This document shows positions 33,539-41,661 of a stretch of 64,000 nucleotides of DNA, piece after piece. This DNA comes from Mesorhizobium sp. M4B.F.Ca.ET.058.02.1.1. GTDB lineage: Bacteria > Pseudomonadota > Alphaproteobacteria > Rhizobiales > Rhizobiaceae. The notes under the pieces were generated by a model that did not search any database, was not told where the DNA came from, and was given only the letters and a program-made list of their open reading frames with translations. Positions within the stretch are counted from its first letter, which is position 1. Every line of letters begins with the position of its first letter. Position numbers and translations under genes: made by a program. The stretch is taken from the NCBI RefSeq assembly GCF_003952505.1, contig NZ_CP034450.1:1426001-1490000 (forward strand), in the 5' to 3' direction.

Positions 33539-33710
33539 CGGGGCGTGCCGATATTCAGGTCTTGTTGCGCGCCAGCTGCCGCTGTGGCCTGGCAGGCTTG
33601 GCCAACCATTTGTGCAGCATTTTACAATTCAAGCATTTTATCATTTGCTTAAATTGCTCGTAGAGACCCCTGGCGTATCACTTGAGCTTTACAGAGTTCG
33701 GCGAGGGGCA

Positions 33711-34934
33711 ATGTTCGCATTGAAACGCTTCCGGGCCTCCGAGCGCGGCAACTTCGCCATGGGGACCGCCATAGCGATGCTGCCGATAATGCTTGGCGTG
33801 GCCGGCACCATCGATCTGGTGGGCACCAGCGACGACGCAGCGCAGTTGCAGAACTCGCTGGACGCGGCCGGGCTTGCCGTCGCCACGAAGTACTCAGCCG
33901 GGATGACAGCCGGTGACGTCCAGTCGCTTGGGCTGACATTTTTTGCGGCCAACATGAGCGCCGCCGACCAGCAGGAATATTCAGGCAGCGTCTCCGCCTT
34001 TTCGGCAGCCGCCAGTGGGAGCCCGAGCGCCTATTACATCTCGCTTTCGTCCAGCATCAGCCGGCCAAGCTTCCTCAGCGGCGCGGCCTCGTGGCAGGCC
34101 AACCGCTCGGCCAAGGTCAAGATGAACCCGGGTGCACAGGCCTGCGTGCTGGCGCTCGATCCGCATGTGTCTTCAGCGGTGAGCCTGCAAGGCTCGACCA
34201 ATGTCACGATGAGCAGTTGCGTGATCGCCGCGAACTCCGACGCGTCCGATGCCGTCAGCAGAGGTGGCTCCGCCCTGGTCTCGGCGGCATGCGTCTCGAC
34301 GGTCGGCGGCACTTCCGGCCTTTCGCCACCAAGCGCCAATCTCACCTGCGGAACGCCGCTCGAGCATCAATACGCGTCTTTCGATCCCCTGGCCGACGTC
34401 GTTCCCCCCGACTACACGTTGTGTTTGCCGGTCCCCAAGGGCAAGACCTACACGCTGGCGCCCGGCACCTATTGCGACAAGACATTGTCGGGTAACATCA
34501 CGCTTGAGCCTGGCGTCTACATAATGCGCGGCACCGCCATCAAACCCGGGGGCAACGGCAGCCTGACCGGCCAGGGGGTGACGATATTCCTCATGGAGGG
34601 CGCGCAGATTTACATAAATGCCAATGAGCAGGTGAACCTTTCCCCGCCCACCAGCGGTCCCTATGCCGGCATCACCATCTTCGAAAACCACGAAAACACG
34701 TCGGCCTTGACGTTGAATGGCGGCGCCAATTCCGTGATCAGCGGTTTCGTCTACGCGCCGGACGCGCCCGTTAGCTATGCCGGCAACTCCGACATGAGCG
34801 GCCAGGGAGACTGCCTGAGGCTTGTCGGCAAGACCGTGCAGATGACCGGAAACTCATCCATCAAAACGGACTGCTCAGCCGTGCTTGGAAGTCGCGAGAT
34901 GTATGCCAGCCGCCTCATCACGCTCGTGAAATAA
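33711..34934 (+). CDS. TadE/G-like protein with beta-helix-like C-terminal region
   Basis: From ATG 33711 (GAGGGG three bases upstream) the protein has 407 residues. The N-terminus SERGNFAMGTAIAMLPIMLG is the same TadE/G anchor as in the two VWA proteins, but no VWA domain follows. Instead, from about residue 245 there are short glycine/asparagine-rich strands (TLAPGTYCDKTLSGNITLEP, GQGVTIFLMEGAQIYINAN, LTLNGGANSVISGFVYAPD) that look like rungs of a right-handed beta-helix, with several cysteine pairs. It should be an envelope or surface protein. An AT-rich stretch at about 33605-33660 may hold its promoter. The family link to Tad pili is weak beyond the anchor. Confidence 0.75.
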   Translation: MFALKRFRASERGNFAMGTAIAMLPIMLGVAGTIDLVGTSDDAAQLQNSLDAAGLAVATKYSAGMTAGDVQSLGLTFFAANMSAADQQEYSGSVSAFSAAASGSPSAYYISLSSSISRPSFLSGAASWQANRSAKVKMNPGAQACVLALDPHVSSAVSLQGSTNVTMSSCVIAANSDASDAVSRGGSALVSAACVSTVGGTSGLSPPSANLTCGTPLEHQYASFDPLADVVPPDYTLCLPVPKGKTYTLAPGTYCDKTLSGNITLEPGVYIMRGTAIKPGGNGSLTGQGVTIFLMEGAQIYINANEQVNLSPPTSGPYAGITIFENHENTSALTLNGGANSVISGFVYAPDAPVSYAGNSDMSGQGDCLRLVGKTVQMTGNSSIKTDCSAVLGSREMYASRLITLVK

Positions 34935-34948
34935 GGAGTATTCGTTGG

Positions 34949-34973
34949 GCGGCGCCAGGCGCGCTGGCGCCGC
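34949..34973. terminator. Bidirectional hairpin between convergent genes
   Basis: GCGGCGCCAG and CTGGCGCCGC form a perfect ten-base stem with loop GCGCG, 15 bp after the TadE/G-like stop and 13 bp after the GST stop on the other strand. It has no long T run, but its place and strength fit a shared terminator. Confidence 0.6.
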
Positions 34974-34985
34974 ACAATAGCAGCT

Positions 34986-35690
34986 CTAGGCCGCGAAGCG
35001 TTCGATCACCTCGGCCAGCGGGACATGCCCAAGGCAGGCACCCGAACCCACAGGCTTTCTGCCATCCTCTACGGCGAGCGCGTATTGCACGACCGGATCG
35101 GCCTGGATGCGCTCGCGCAAAGCGGCAAGCCTGGGATAGTCGGCGCCCTCGATCGCCTGGTGGAACTCGGCCCAGCGCGCCACGCCGATCAGCGTGGTGT
35201 CGGCCAGCGTCAGCCGATCGCCGACCAGGAAGTCGGTCCCGTTGATCATCGCCTCGAGCCGGTCGTGGCGTTCGGCAACGGCCTTGCGACCAAAGTCGCG
35301 CAAGGTTGCCTGCAAGACTGGGTCCGGCGACGTCATTTCCAACGCCGCCCAGAGCGGCATGAAAGCGGCGGTAAATCCGGTGTTCACAAAAGCCATGAGT
35401 TGATGCATCCGATCGGCTTCCTGCGTGCGCGGGTCGAAGCTGATGCGCCGGTTTGTATCGCGGGCCTCGAGCCATGCGGCGATCGCCATGGTCTCGGTCA
35501 GCACCTTGCCTTCGTCGGTGATCAGCACCGGCGTTTCCTGCCGGCCGTTGATGCTGGCATAGGCTTCGTTCTTCATGTCGGCCAGCATGTCCACCCGGCA
35601 CAGCCGGTAGGGTAGCCCGAGGCGTTCGAAGGCAGCGACGAGCCCCATCGAGCTTCCCGCCGGGAAGCCGTAAAGGAGGATAGGTTCCAT
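34986..35690 (-). CDS. Glutathione S-transferase family protein
   Basis: The 234-residue protein has an N-terminal thioredoxin-fold domain (PILLYGFPAGSSMGLVAAFE with serines at the glutathione-activating position, INGRQETPVLITDEG with the cis-proline, and LTETMAIAAWL with the E/T pair that binds the gamma-glutamyl group) and an all-helical C-terminal domain ending with FLVGDRLTLADTTLIG. It likely conjugates or reduces electrophiles with glutathione. It is divergent from an HxlR regulator 112 bp away, the usual arrangement for regulation by that protein. Confidence 0.87.
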   Translation of the reverse strand: MEPILLYGFPAGSSMGLVAAFERLGLPYRLCRVDMLADMKNEAYASINGRQETPVLITDEGKVLTETMAIAAWLEARDTNRRISFDPRTQEADRMHQLMAFVNTGFTAAFMPLWAALEMTSPDPVLQATLRDFGRKAVAERHDRLEAMINGTDFLVGDRLTLADTTLIGVARWAEFHQAIEGADYPRLAALRERIQADPVVQYALAVEDGRKPVGSGACLGHVPLAEVIERFAA

Positions 35691-35802
35691 TTGTTGTCTC
35701 TTCCATGTTCGAGGATCACGCCGCGCAGCGAAACTTGACCCTAAACGCTGGTCGCCCCATGTAAATTACGCACTATTCTGTAACCACGCCCCCAGGTCCC
35801 CA

Positions 35803-36153
35803 ATGAAAGATGTCATTTCGTGCTGCCCGATCGAAGAGACCATGCGCGTGCTCAGCGGCCGCTGGCCGACCTTGCTGCTCTATTATCTGAAGGACGGGAC
35901 CAAACGCTTCAGCGAGCTCCGGCGTGACAATCCGACCGTGTCGCATCGCATTCTGGCGCTGGAGTTGCGCAAGCTGGAGGACGCCGGCATCGTGCGGCGC
36001 ACGGCGCATCAGGGCTATCCGCTGCGCGTCGACTACGACCTCACGGAAGCGGGCCGCGGGCTTGTGCCGCTGATCGATGCGCTCGGCGCCTGGTGGGAGC
36101 ATACGCAAGACGACCGGATCGGCCAAGGTTCGCCCGCCGCGAAAGCCGCCTAG
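35803..36153 (+). CDS. HxlR family transcriptional regulator
   Basis: The 116-residue winged-helix protein has the HxlR pattern: CCPIEETMRVLSGRWPTLLLYYL, FSELRRDNPTVSHRILALELRKLEDAGIV and the wing region YDLTEAG. The two cysteines at residues 7-8 are at the place where redox- or electrophile-sensing members carry their reactive cysteine. It very likely controls the divergent GST gene; the shared region contains a GTAA-A-TTAC palindrome near 35762. Confidence 0.88.
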   Translation: MKDVISCCPIEETMRVLSGRWPTLLLYYLKDGTKRFSELRRDNPTVSHRILALELRKLEDAGIVRRTAHQGYPLRVDYDLTEAGRGLVPLIDALGAWWEHTQDDRIGQGSPAAKAA

Positions 36154-36224
36154 GACCAGGCGCGTCGGGAGATTTTCGTCGCCCTGCCCGGCAAAAGCCA
36201 TGATCGCCATTATGTCAGGCGGGC

Positions 36225-36740
36225 ATGACCGTTGCTAGAATCGAAACCCACCAGATCCCGGACCTGAACAGGCGCCTGCTGCTCAAAGGCGCTGGCATAG
36301 CCGCTTTGGCCGGGCTCGCCGCATGCTCGACCACTGTGCTGCCGACCGGAGAAGGCGCCGGGGTCTCCTCCTCCGCCACCGGGACGCTCGCCGGCATCCG
36401 GTCTTCGGCCGGGCTCCCGCCACTGGCGGCCGATGCGCAGCTCGAACAGGCGGCGCTGCAGCAGGCCGGCTATATGGCGTCACGTGCCCGCATGAGCCAC
36501 ACCACCGGCTGGGGCAAGGACTTCGCCTCGCGCATGAAGGACAACGGCGTACGCGGCGCCGCAGGCGAGAACATCGCCGAGGGCCGCTTCGACCTGCAGA
36601 AGCTGTTCGACATCTGGATGCATTCGGACGGCCACCGCCGCAACATGCTCGACCCGGACTTTTCCCGCTTCGGCCTCGCCTATGTGCGCGACGGCCGCGA
36701 TCCGAGCCTGCGCTACTGGAGCCTCGTGCTCGGGAGATAG
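36225..36740 (+). CDS. CAP (SCP/PR1) domain lipoprotein
   Basis: The 171-residue protein begins with a basic stretch NRRLLLKGAG, a hydrophobic run and lipobox LAAC (cysteine about residue 34); the twin arginine hints at Tat export. The rest is a short CAP domain with SHTTGWGKDF, AGENIAEG and WMHSDGHRRNML, holding the two histidines of the CAP cavity. CAP proteins of bacteria are secreted or lipid-anchored and may bind lipids or peptidoglycan; the reaction, if any, is unknown. It converges with the EAL protein gene seven bases away. Confidence 0.85.
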   Translation: MTVARIETHQIPDLNRRLLLKGAGIAALAGLAACSTTVLPTGEGAGVSSSATGTLAGIRSSAGLPPLAADAQLEQAALQQAGYMASRARMSHTTGWGKDFASRMKDNGVRGAAGENIAEGRFDLQKLFDIWMHSDGHRRNMLDPDFSRFGLAYVRDGRDPSLRYWSLVLGR

Positions 36741-36747
36741 GCCTCGC

Positions 36748-39486
36748 CTATCCCTGTTTTGTCGTCAGAGTTCCCGACGCCGGAACGCCTTGGCCGTCAT
36801 CCGCCACGCTCGCCGTGTGGAGCAGTTTCTCGATGCCCTGGGCAGAGACCGGCTTGCTGAAATGATAGCCCTGCATTTCATCGCAATTGTTCTTGCGCAG
36901 GAAGGCCACCTGGTCGTCTGTCTCGACTCCCTCGGCAATGACCCTAAGATGCAGATTCTGACCCAGTGAAATCACGGCGCTGGCGACAGCCTGATCGTTC
37001 TCGTCGGCGGCGAGATCCTTGATGAATGACTTGTCGATCTTCAGCCGCGCCACGGGAAAGGTCTTGAGCGCGCTGAGGCTGGAATAGCCTGTTCCGAAAT
37101 CGTCGATCGAAATCTGAACCCCCAGGCTCTGCAAGGCGTCCATCGTCGCGACCGCCAATTCGACGTCCTGCATGATAAGGCTCTCGGTTACCTCGAGCTC
37201 GAGATGTCTGGCCTCCAGGCCGCTGTCCGTCAGCGCGTTCACGACACGGCCAATCAGGTTCGGTTCCCTGAATTGCCGCGCCGAGACGTTTACGCATACG
37301 GTCAGGGGTGGCAGACCGGCATCCTGCCAGGCCTTGTTCTGCCGACAGGCTTCGTGCAGGACCCAGTCGCCGATCGGTACGATCAGCCCGGTCTCCTCGG
37401 CGGTCGGAATGAACGTGTCCGGCGCCACCATGCCTCGCGTCGGATGCTTCCAACGCAGCAAAGCCTCGACCGCAAAGACGTCTCCTGAGCGAAGATCGAC
37501 CTGCGGCTGATAGAGCAGAATGAATTCCGAGCGAGCCAGGGCATTTCGCAACTCCTCCTGAAGCAGGAATTTCTCATGCGCCCTGGTGTTGAACTCGGGA
37601 GCGTAGAACTGGAAATTGTCGCGGCCGAATTCCTTCGCGCGGTACATGGCAGCATCGGCATTGGCCAGCAGCTGATCTGGATTCGTCCCATCCTTGGGAT
37701 AGTTGGCGATGCCGATGCTGGCCGTCGCCCTCAGCCGATGCCTTCCCAGATGAACCGGCTCCGCGATCGCTGCCCGGATCTTTTGCAGGGTCTCGGAGAT
37801 CAGATCGACATTCGTCGGCTGGTCGAACAGGACTATGACGAACTCGTCGCCGCCAAGCCGCACGACTGTGTCGGTCGGCCTTACGCATTCGACCATGCGG
37901 TTGGCGACGGTCTTCAGCAGTACGTCGCCGGCGTTGTGGCCGAGCGTGTCGTTGACGAGTTTGAAATTGTCGAGGTCGATGAACACCACCGTCACCCAGC
38001 GATCGTACCGCTGCGCATAGAGCAGAGCCTGCGAGAGCCGGTCCTCGAGCAGAGCGCGATTTGGAAGCCCTGTCAGCACATCATGGTTGGCCATGAAATG
38101 AATCTGGTCTTCAGCCAGTTTGCGCTCGATGGCGATCCCTGCAATCCGTGTCGTGAAGTCGATCAGCCGCGTTTCGGCCTCGGTCGGTTCGCGCACCGTC
38201 ATCGAATACATCGCAAAGACACCGAGCACGGCGCCTTGATGCGATAGGATCGGGGTCGACCAGCAGGAACGATAGCCGAAGGGCGCCACCACCTGACGGT
38301 ATTCTTCCCAAAGCGGGTCCTGCATGATGTCCGCGACGATGACCGGCTCCCGCCGGTAGACGGCGGTGCCACATGATCCAACCTTGGGGCCGATGGCGAT
38401 CCCGTCGATGGCATCGGTATATTCTTTCGCCAGGCTCGGCGCGCCGCCGTGCCGCAAATGGCTGCCGTCCTTGTCGAGCAGCAGGACGGAACCGAATATC
38501 CCCGTCAACTGCGACTCGACGAGGCGCATCAGACGGTCGAGCACGTCTTCGAGCAGGGCGCTCATTGCGATCATTTCCAGGATATGCGCCTGCCCGTCCC
38601 GAAGGACGTCCGCCTGCTTGCGTGCGGTGACATCGTGAGCGATGCCAACCAGTCCGATGACGTCATTCTGGGCATTGCGCAGCGGCACCTTTGTCGATGA
38701 CACCCACTTGCCGGCGCCCAATGCATCGACAATGAACTCTTCCTTGTCGATCATTGGTTGCCCGCTGCTGAGCACGTTCTGCTCCACAGCGCGAAATTTC
38801 CGAGCAAGTTCCGGGGCATGGAGATCAAAATCGGTCAAACCGACCATGTCGCTGGTCTTCTCCCTTCCGCTGTCGAGCGCGAGAGCCCTGTTCGCCACGA
38901 TGAAGCGGCTTTCCGTGTCCTTGACCCAGAGATAGTCGGGCACCCAGTCGATCAGCGTTTGCAGCGAGATGCGCTCAGCGGCGATCTGTCGATTGGCAGC
39001 GAGCGCCGTAATGTCCTCATGCGTGGCCACCCAACTGCCGTCGGGCATAGGCTGGTGGCAGACCTGAATTGTCCGACCGTCGGCGAGGTTGGCGGTCCAT
39101 ACTCTTGGTGCCGTGCCCGAATTGGCGGAGCGGGCCAATGCAAGATAGGCGTCGGCATCGGTCGCGGAGGTTCCGACAGCGACGCGAAGTGCGACGATTT
39201 CCCGGAGCGTTAGCCCCGGCCGCAATTGCTCAGGCGCAATGTGGTAGATTTCCGCATAGCGGCGGTTGGACAGGATCAGCCGTTCACCGGCGTCGAAAAA
39301 GCAGATGCCCTGCGAAACGTTGTCGATCGCCGTCTCAAATCGCAGCGCCTGCCCTTCGAGCGATGCGATCCTGGCTCGAAGATCGCGCTCGAGCGTTTCG
39401 TATGAAGCCATCGTCAGCTTTGCCAGCGCCGCAAGATTGGCCGACTCGGGTGCTTCGGCGGCTTTCCTGGATGATTTCGTGCCCAA
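36748..39486 (-). CDS. PAS-GAF-GGDEF-EAL cyclic-di-GMP turnover protein
   Basis: The start is set at TTG 39486 because GGAGGAA stands seven bases upstream; the longer ORF from a GTG at 39525 has no such site. The protein has 912 residues: PAS domains (about 40-150 and 170-300), a GAF domain (about 310-460), a diguanylate cyclase domain with intact GGDEF (about 545) and an inhibitory RxxD (RPTD) exactly five residues before it, and a phosphodiesterase domain with intact EALLRW (about 673) and DDFGTGYSSL. Both activities could therefore be real, with product inhibition of the cyclase. No membrane span is seen, so the sensor part works in the cytoplasm. It might feed the polysaccharide synthase at 1486-2913, but that is speculation. 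Confidence 0.9.
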   Translation of the reverse strand: MGTKSSRKAAEAPESANLAALAKLTMASYETLERDLRARIASLEGQALRFETAIDNVSQGICFFDAGERLILSNRRYAEIYHIAPEQLRPGLTLREIVALRVAVGTSATDADAYLALARSANSGTAPRVWTANLADGRTIQVCHQPMPDGSWVATHEDITALAANRQIAAERISLQTLIDWVPDYLWVKDTESRFIVANRALALDSGREKTSDMVGLTDFDLHAPELARKFRAVEQNVLSSGQPMIDKEEFIVDALGAGKWVSSTKVPLRNAQNDVIGLVGIAHDVTARKQADVLRDGQAHILEMIAMSALLEDVLDRLMRLVESQLTGIFGSVLLLDKDGSHLRHGGAPSLAKEYTDAIDGIAIGPKVGSCGTAVYRREPVIVADIMQDPLWEEYRQVVAPFGYRSCWSTPILSHQGAVLGVFAMYSMTVREPTEAETRLIDFTTRIAGIAIERKLAEDQIHFMANHDVLTGLPNRALLEDRLSQALLYAQRYDRWVTVVFIDLDNFKLVNDTLGHNAGDVLLKTVANRMVECVRPTDTVVRLGGDEFVIVLFDQPTNVDLISETLQKIRAAIAEPVHLGRHRLRATASIGIANYPKDGTNPDQLLANADAAMYRAKEFGRDNFQFYAPEFNTRAHEKFLLQEELRNALARSEFILLYQPQVDLRSGDVFAVEALLRWKHPTRGMVAPDTFIPTAEETGLIVPIGDWVLHEACRQNKAWQDAGLPPLTVCVNVSARQFREPNLIGRVVNALTDSGLEARHLELEVTESLIMQDVELAVATMDALQSLGVQISIDDFGTGYSSLSALKTFPVARLKIDKSFIKDLAADENDQAVASAVISLGQNLHLRVIAEGVETDDQVAFLRKNNCDEMQGYHFSKPVSAQGIEKLLHTASVADDGQGVPASGTLTTKQG

Positions 39487-39684
39487 ACAGAGTTCCTCCA
39501 GTTTGGTGCCGGCGCAAAGCAACACGGCTCGCCTTCAACCCAAAAGCGACCGCATCGTGATCGATATATACTAATGGTAGGTGAACCGGGAGCGGTAGGT
39601 TGTGTCTATCTGAAAATCCTGGCGCTGTTCCCTAGCCACGATTTTTTGAGTCCCGGATGCAGGCGCGGCCGCTACGCCGCGCCG

Positions 39685-39729
39685 GTCAGAGCAGTTTAGC
39701 GTCTGGTAGAACCGCTGAACTGGTCTGAC
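39685..39729. repeat. Palindrome with 17-bp arms downstream of emrB
   Basis: GTCAGAGCAGTTTAGCG and CGCTGAACTGGTCTGAC pair at 15 of 17 positions around TCTGGTAGAAC. With the next palindrome it forms a double-hairpin block after the emrB stop. It looks like a dispersed rhizobial intergenic element. Confidence 0.65.
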
Positions 39730-39740
39730 TATTTGTTTGT

Positions 39741-39788
39741 ACGCAATTCCGGACGGAAAACCGTTTCACACTTTTCCTGGAATTGCGT
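39741..39788. repeat. Palindromic repeat, same family as at the ileS stop
   Basis: Arms ACGCAATTCC and GGAATTGCGT are exact, with an inner GGAAAA/TTTTCC pair and loop CCGTTTCACAC. The loop and inner stem share the plan AAAACCGnnnCACACTTTT with 17766-17816. It lies nine bases past the emrB stop, so transcripts should end or be trimmed here. Confidence 0.7.
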
Positions 39789-39797
39789 CAGCAAACG

Positions 39798-41330
39798 TCA
39801 GTCCATATGCGCTGCTGACGCGCCGCCCGCCGGCGCCGCCTTCGGCTTGCGCAGCAGGAAGACGAACGGAATGGCAAGCAGCGTCATCACCATCAGGATT
39901 TTGAAATCGTTGACGTAGGAGATCATCATCGCCTGGATGTTGACCAGCCGATCGATCTGCGACAGCGCCGTCGGATCGCCGCTCGCCGCCGCCGGCGAAG
40001 CGGCCCAGAGATTTGGGTTGAACGGGTTGATGAAGGCCGAAAGCTCGGTGTGGTTGATCTGGGTGTTGCGCACCATCAGGACCGTCACCACCGACACGCC
40101 GATCGAGGAGCCGAGATTGCGCACCAGGCTGAACAGCGCGGTGGCATCGGTGCGGTAGCGCGCGTCGAGCGTGGCGAAGGCGACCGTCGACAGCGGCACG
40201 AACACCATTCCCATGCCCAGCCCCTGGATGACGCCGGAACTGAGGATGAGCCAGTTATCCATCTGCGGCGAGAAGCTGGACATGGTGTAGAGCGATTGCG
40301 CGGTCAAAAGGAAGCCGATGACGACGAGGATGCGGGCGTCGATCTTGCTCATGAGCCGCCCGACGACGAGCATCGAAATCATCGTGCCTACGCCGCGGGG
40401 ACCGATGACGACGCCGATGGTCATGGTGGGATAACCGAAGATGGTCGACAGCATCGGGGGCAGCAGCGACATCGAGGCCAGGATGAGCACGCCCATGACG
40501 AAGATGAACGCCAGGCCGGTCACGAAATTGCGGTCGAGGAAGATCTTGGGATCGATGAACGGGTGCTCGGCCGTCACTGTGTGGATGGTGAACACCCAGA
40601 AGCCGGTGATGGCCAGGCCGAGCTCGATCCAGATCTCGACCGAGGAAAACCAGTCGACCTCGCCGCCGCGATCCAGCATCAGCTGCAATGCGCCGACGCC
40701 GAGCGATATCATGGCGAAGCCGAAGAAATCGAAGCTGCGCACCCGCCGGGCAACGGCCGGCAGATAGGCGGCCATGCCAAGGAAGGCGAGGATGCCGACC
40801 GGCAGGTTGATGAAGAACACCCAGCGCCAGTTGAAATTCTCGGTCAGCCAGCCGCCCAGCGTCGGGCCCAGGATCGGCCCCAGCATGATGCCCGCGCCCC
40901 AGATCGCCATCGCCTGGCCGTGGCGCTCCTTCGGGTTGATGTCGAGCAGGAAGGTCTGCGACAGCGGTACGATCGCGGCACCGAACACGCCTTGCATCAA
41001 CCGGAACAGGACGATGGTCTCGAGGCTCCACGCCAGGCCGCACAGCATGGAGAAGATGGTGAAGCCGACGACGGCCGTCAGGAACAGTTCCTTGCGGCCG
41101 AGGCGGTCGGCCAGCCAGCCGGTGACCGGCGTCATGATCGCGGCGGCGACGATGTAGGAGGTCAGCACCCAGTTGATGTTGTCCGGCGAGGCGCCGAGAT
41201 CGCCGGTCATGGTCGGCAGCGCGACGTTGGCGATGGTGGTGTCGAGCGCCTGCATGACCGTCGCCAGCATGAGCGCGACCGTGATCAGGCCGCGGTGCGG
41301 CACGTCTCGAAAGGGCTCTGGGCTGCTCAT
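39798..41330 (-). CDS. emrB: DHA2 family (EmrB-type) multidrug exporter of the MFS
   Basis: The 510-residue protein has 14 predicted membrane spans and the DHA2 motifs: LDTTIANVALPTM (motif D1) in span 1, GWLADRLGRKELF (motif A), RLMQGVFGAAIVPLSQ (motif B) and GIMLGPILGPTLGGWL (motif C, the antiporter signature). It pumps hydrophobic drugs out with protons, linked by EmrA to the outer membrane. It is the last gene of a MarR-emrA-emrB unit on the minus strand, but 331 bp with a large fold-back separate it from emrA, so its expression may be tuned separately. Confidence 0.9.
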   Translation of the reverse strand: MSSPEPFRDVPHRGLITVALMLATVMQALDTTIANVALPTMTGDLGASPDNINWVLTSYIVAAAIMTPVTGWLADRLGRKELFLTAVVGFTIFSMLCGLAWSLETIVLFRLMQGVFGAAIVPLSQTFLLDINPKERHGQAMAIWGAGIMLGPILGPTLGGWLTENFNWRWVFFINLPVGILAFLGMAAYLPAVARRVRSFDFFGFAMISLGVGALQLMLDRGGEVDWFSSVEIWIELGLAITGFWVFTIHTVTAEHPFIDPKIFLDRNFVTGLAFIFVMGVLILASMSLLPPMLSTIFGYPTMTIGVVIGPRGVGTMISMLVVGRLMSKIDARILVVIGFLLTAQSLYTMSSFSPQMDNWLILSSGVIQGLGMGMVFVPLSTVAFATLDARYRTDATALFSLVRNLGSSIGVSVVTVLMVRNTQINHTELSAFINPFNPNLWAASPAAASGDPTALSQIDRLVNIQAMMISYVNDFKILMVMTLLAIPFVFLLRKPKAAPAGGASAAHMD

Positions 41331-41661
41331 GATGCCAATCTTCCAGCAGGTAACAAAAACGTGTACACGAAGGTTTCCGGGCGGCGAGGCCTTGGAGAGA
41401 CCCTCATCGCGGTGGGACGCGACTATCGATGTGGGGGTTACATCGACCGAGCGTCTCGTTTGTACGGGCGCCGCCGCCCGGAAACCTGAGGACCGAAGGA
41501 TCCCATGCCGAAGGATCGGAGGTTTCGATCAAGCCGCAACGCCGGCCGGCTCCAACCTCTCCTTCCCACTCCTCCCACGGCCCCTGCCATTCACATCCAC
41601 CGCCGGTCCGGGGGGCTTCCGGCATTGTTCAACCGGCCGCCAAGGCGCCCGGGATCGTCTT
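41331..41661. other. emrA-emrB intercistronic gap
   Basis: These 331 bp are unusually long for an emrAB gap. Apart from the fold-back at 41371-41487, the part next to emrA (41490-41661) is GC-rich and proline-codon-like in several frames, with no start site or ribosome-binding site that would support a gene. Confidence 0.6.
41371..41487 (-). ncRNA. Structured intercistronic element between emrA and emrB
   Basis: Perfect 16-bp arms AGGTTTCCGGGCGGCG (41371-41386) and its complement (41472-41487) close an 85-nt interior. That interior folds again: TCGATGT/ACATCGA (41426-41432, 41440-41446, seven-base loop) within GACGC/GCGTC (41416-41420, 41451-41455). A competing pair GAGAC/GTCTC (41397-41401, 41453-41457) shares bases with the latter. 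Read on the minus strand it would lie in the emrA-emrB message, ending 40 nt before the emrB start codon. It matches no RNA family I know; it could be a switch, an RNase processing site or a dispersed repeat element. Strand is inferred from the operon. Confidence 0.5.

Larger units (their letters stand above)
39487..39797. other. Intergenic region between emrB and the EAL protein gene
   Basis: No gene is visible in these 311 bp. The half next to emrB is filled by two palindromic repeats (39685-39729 and 39741-39788). The half next to the EAL gene has a TATATA-like stretch near 39564 that may be its promoter. Confidence 0.6.
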
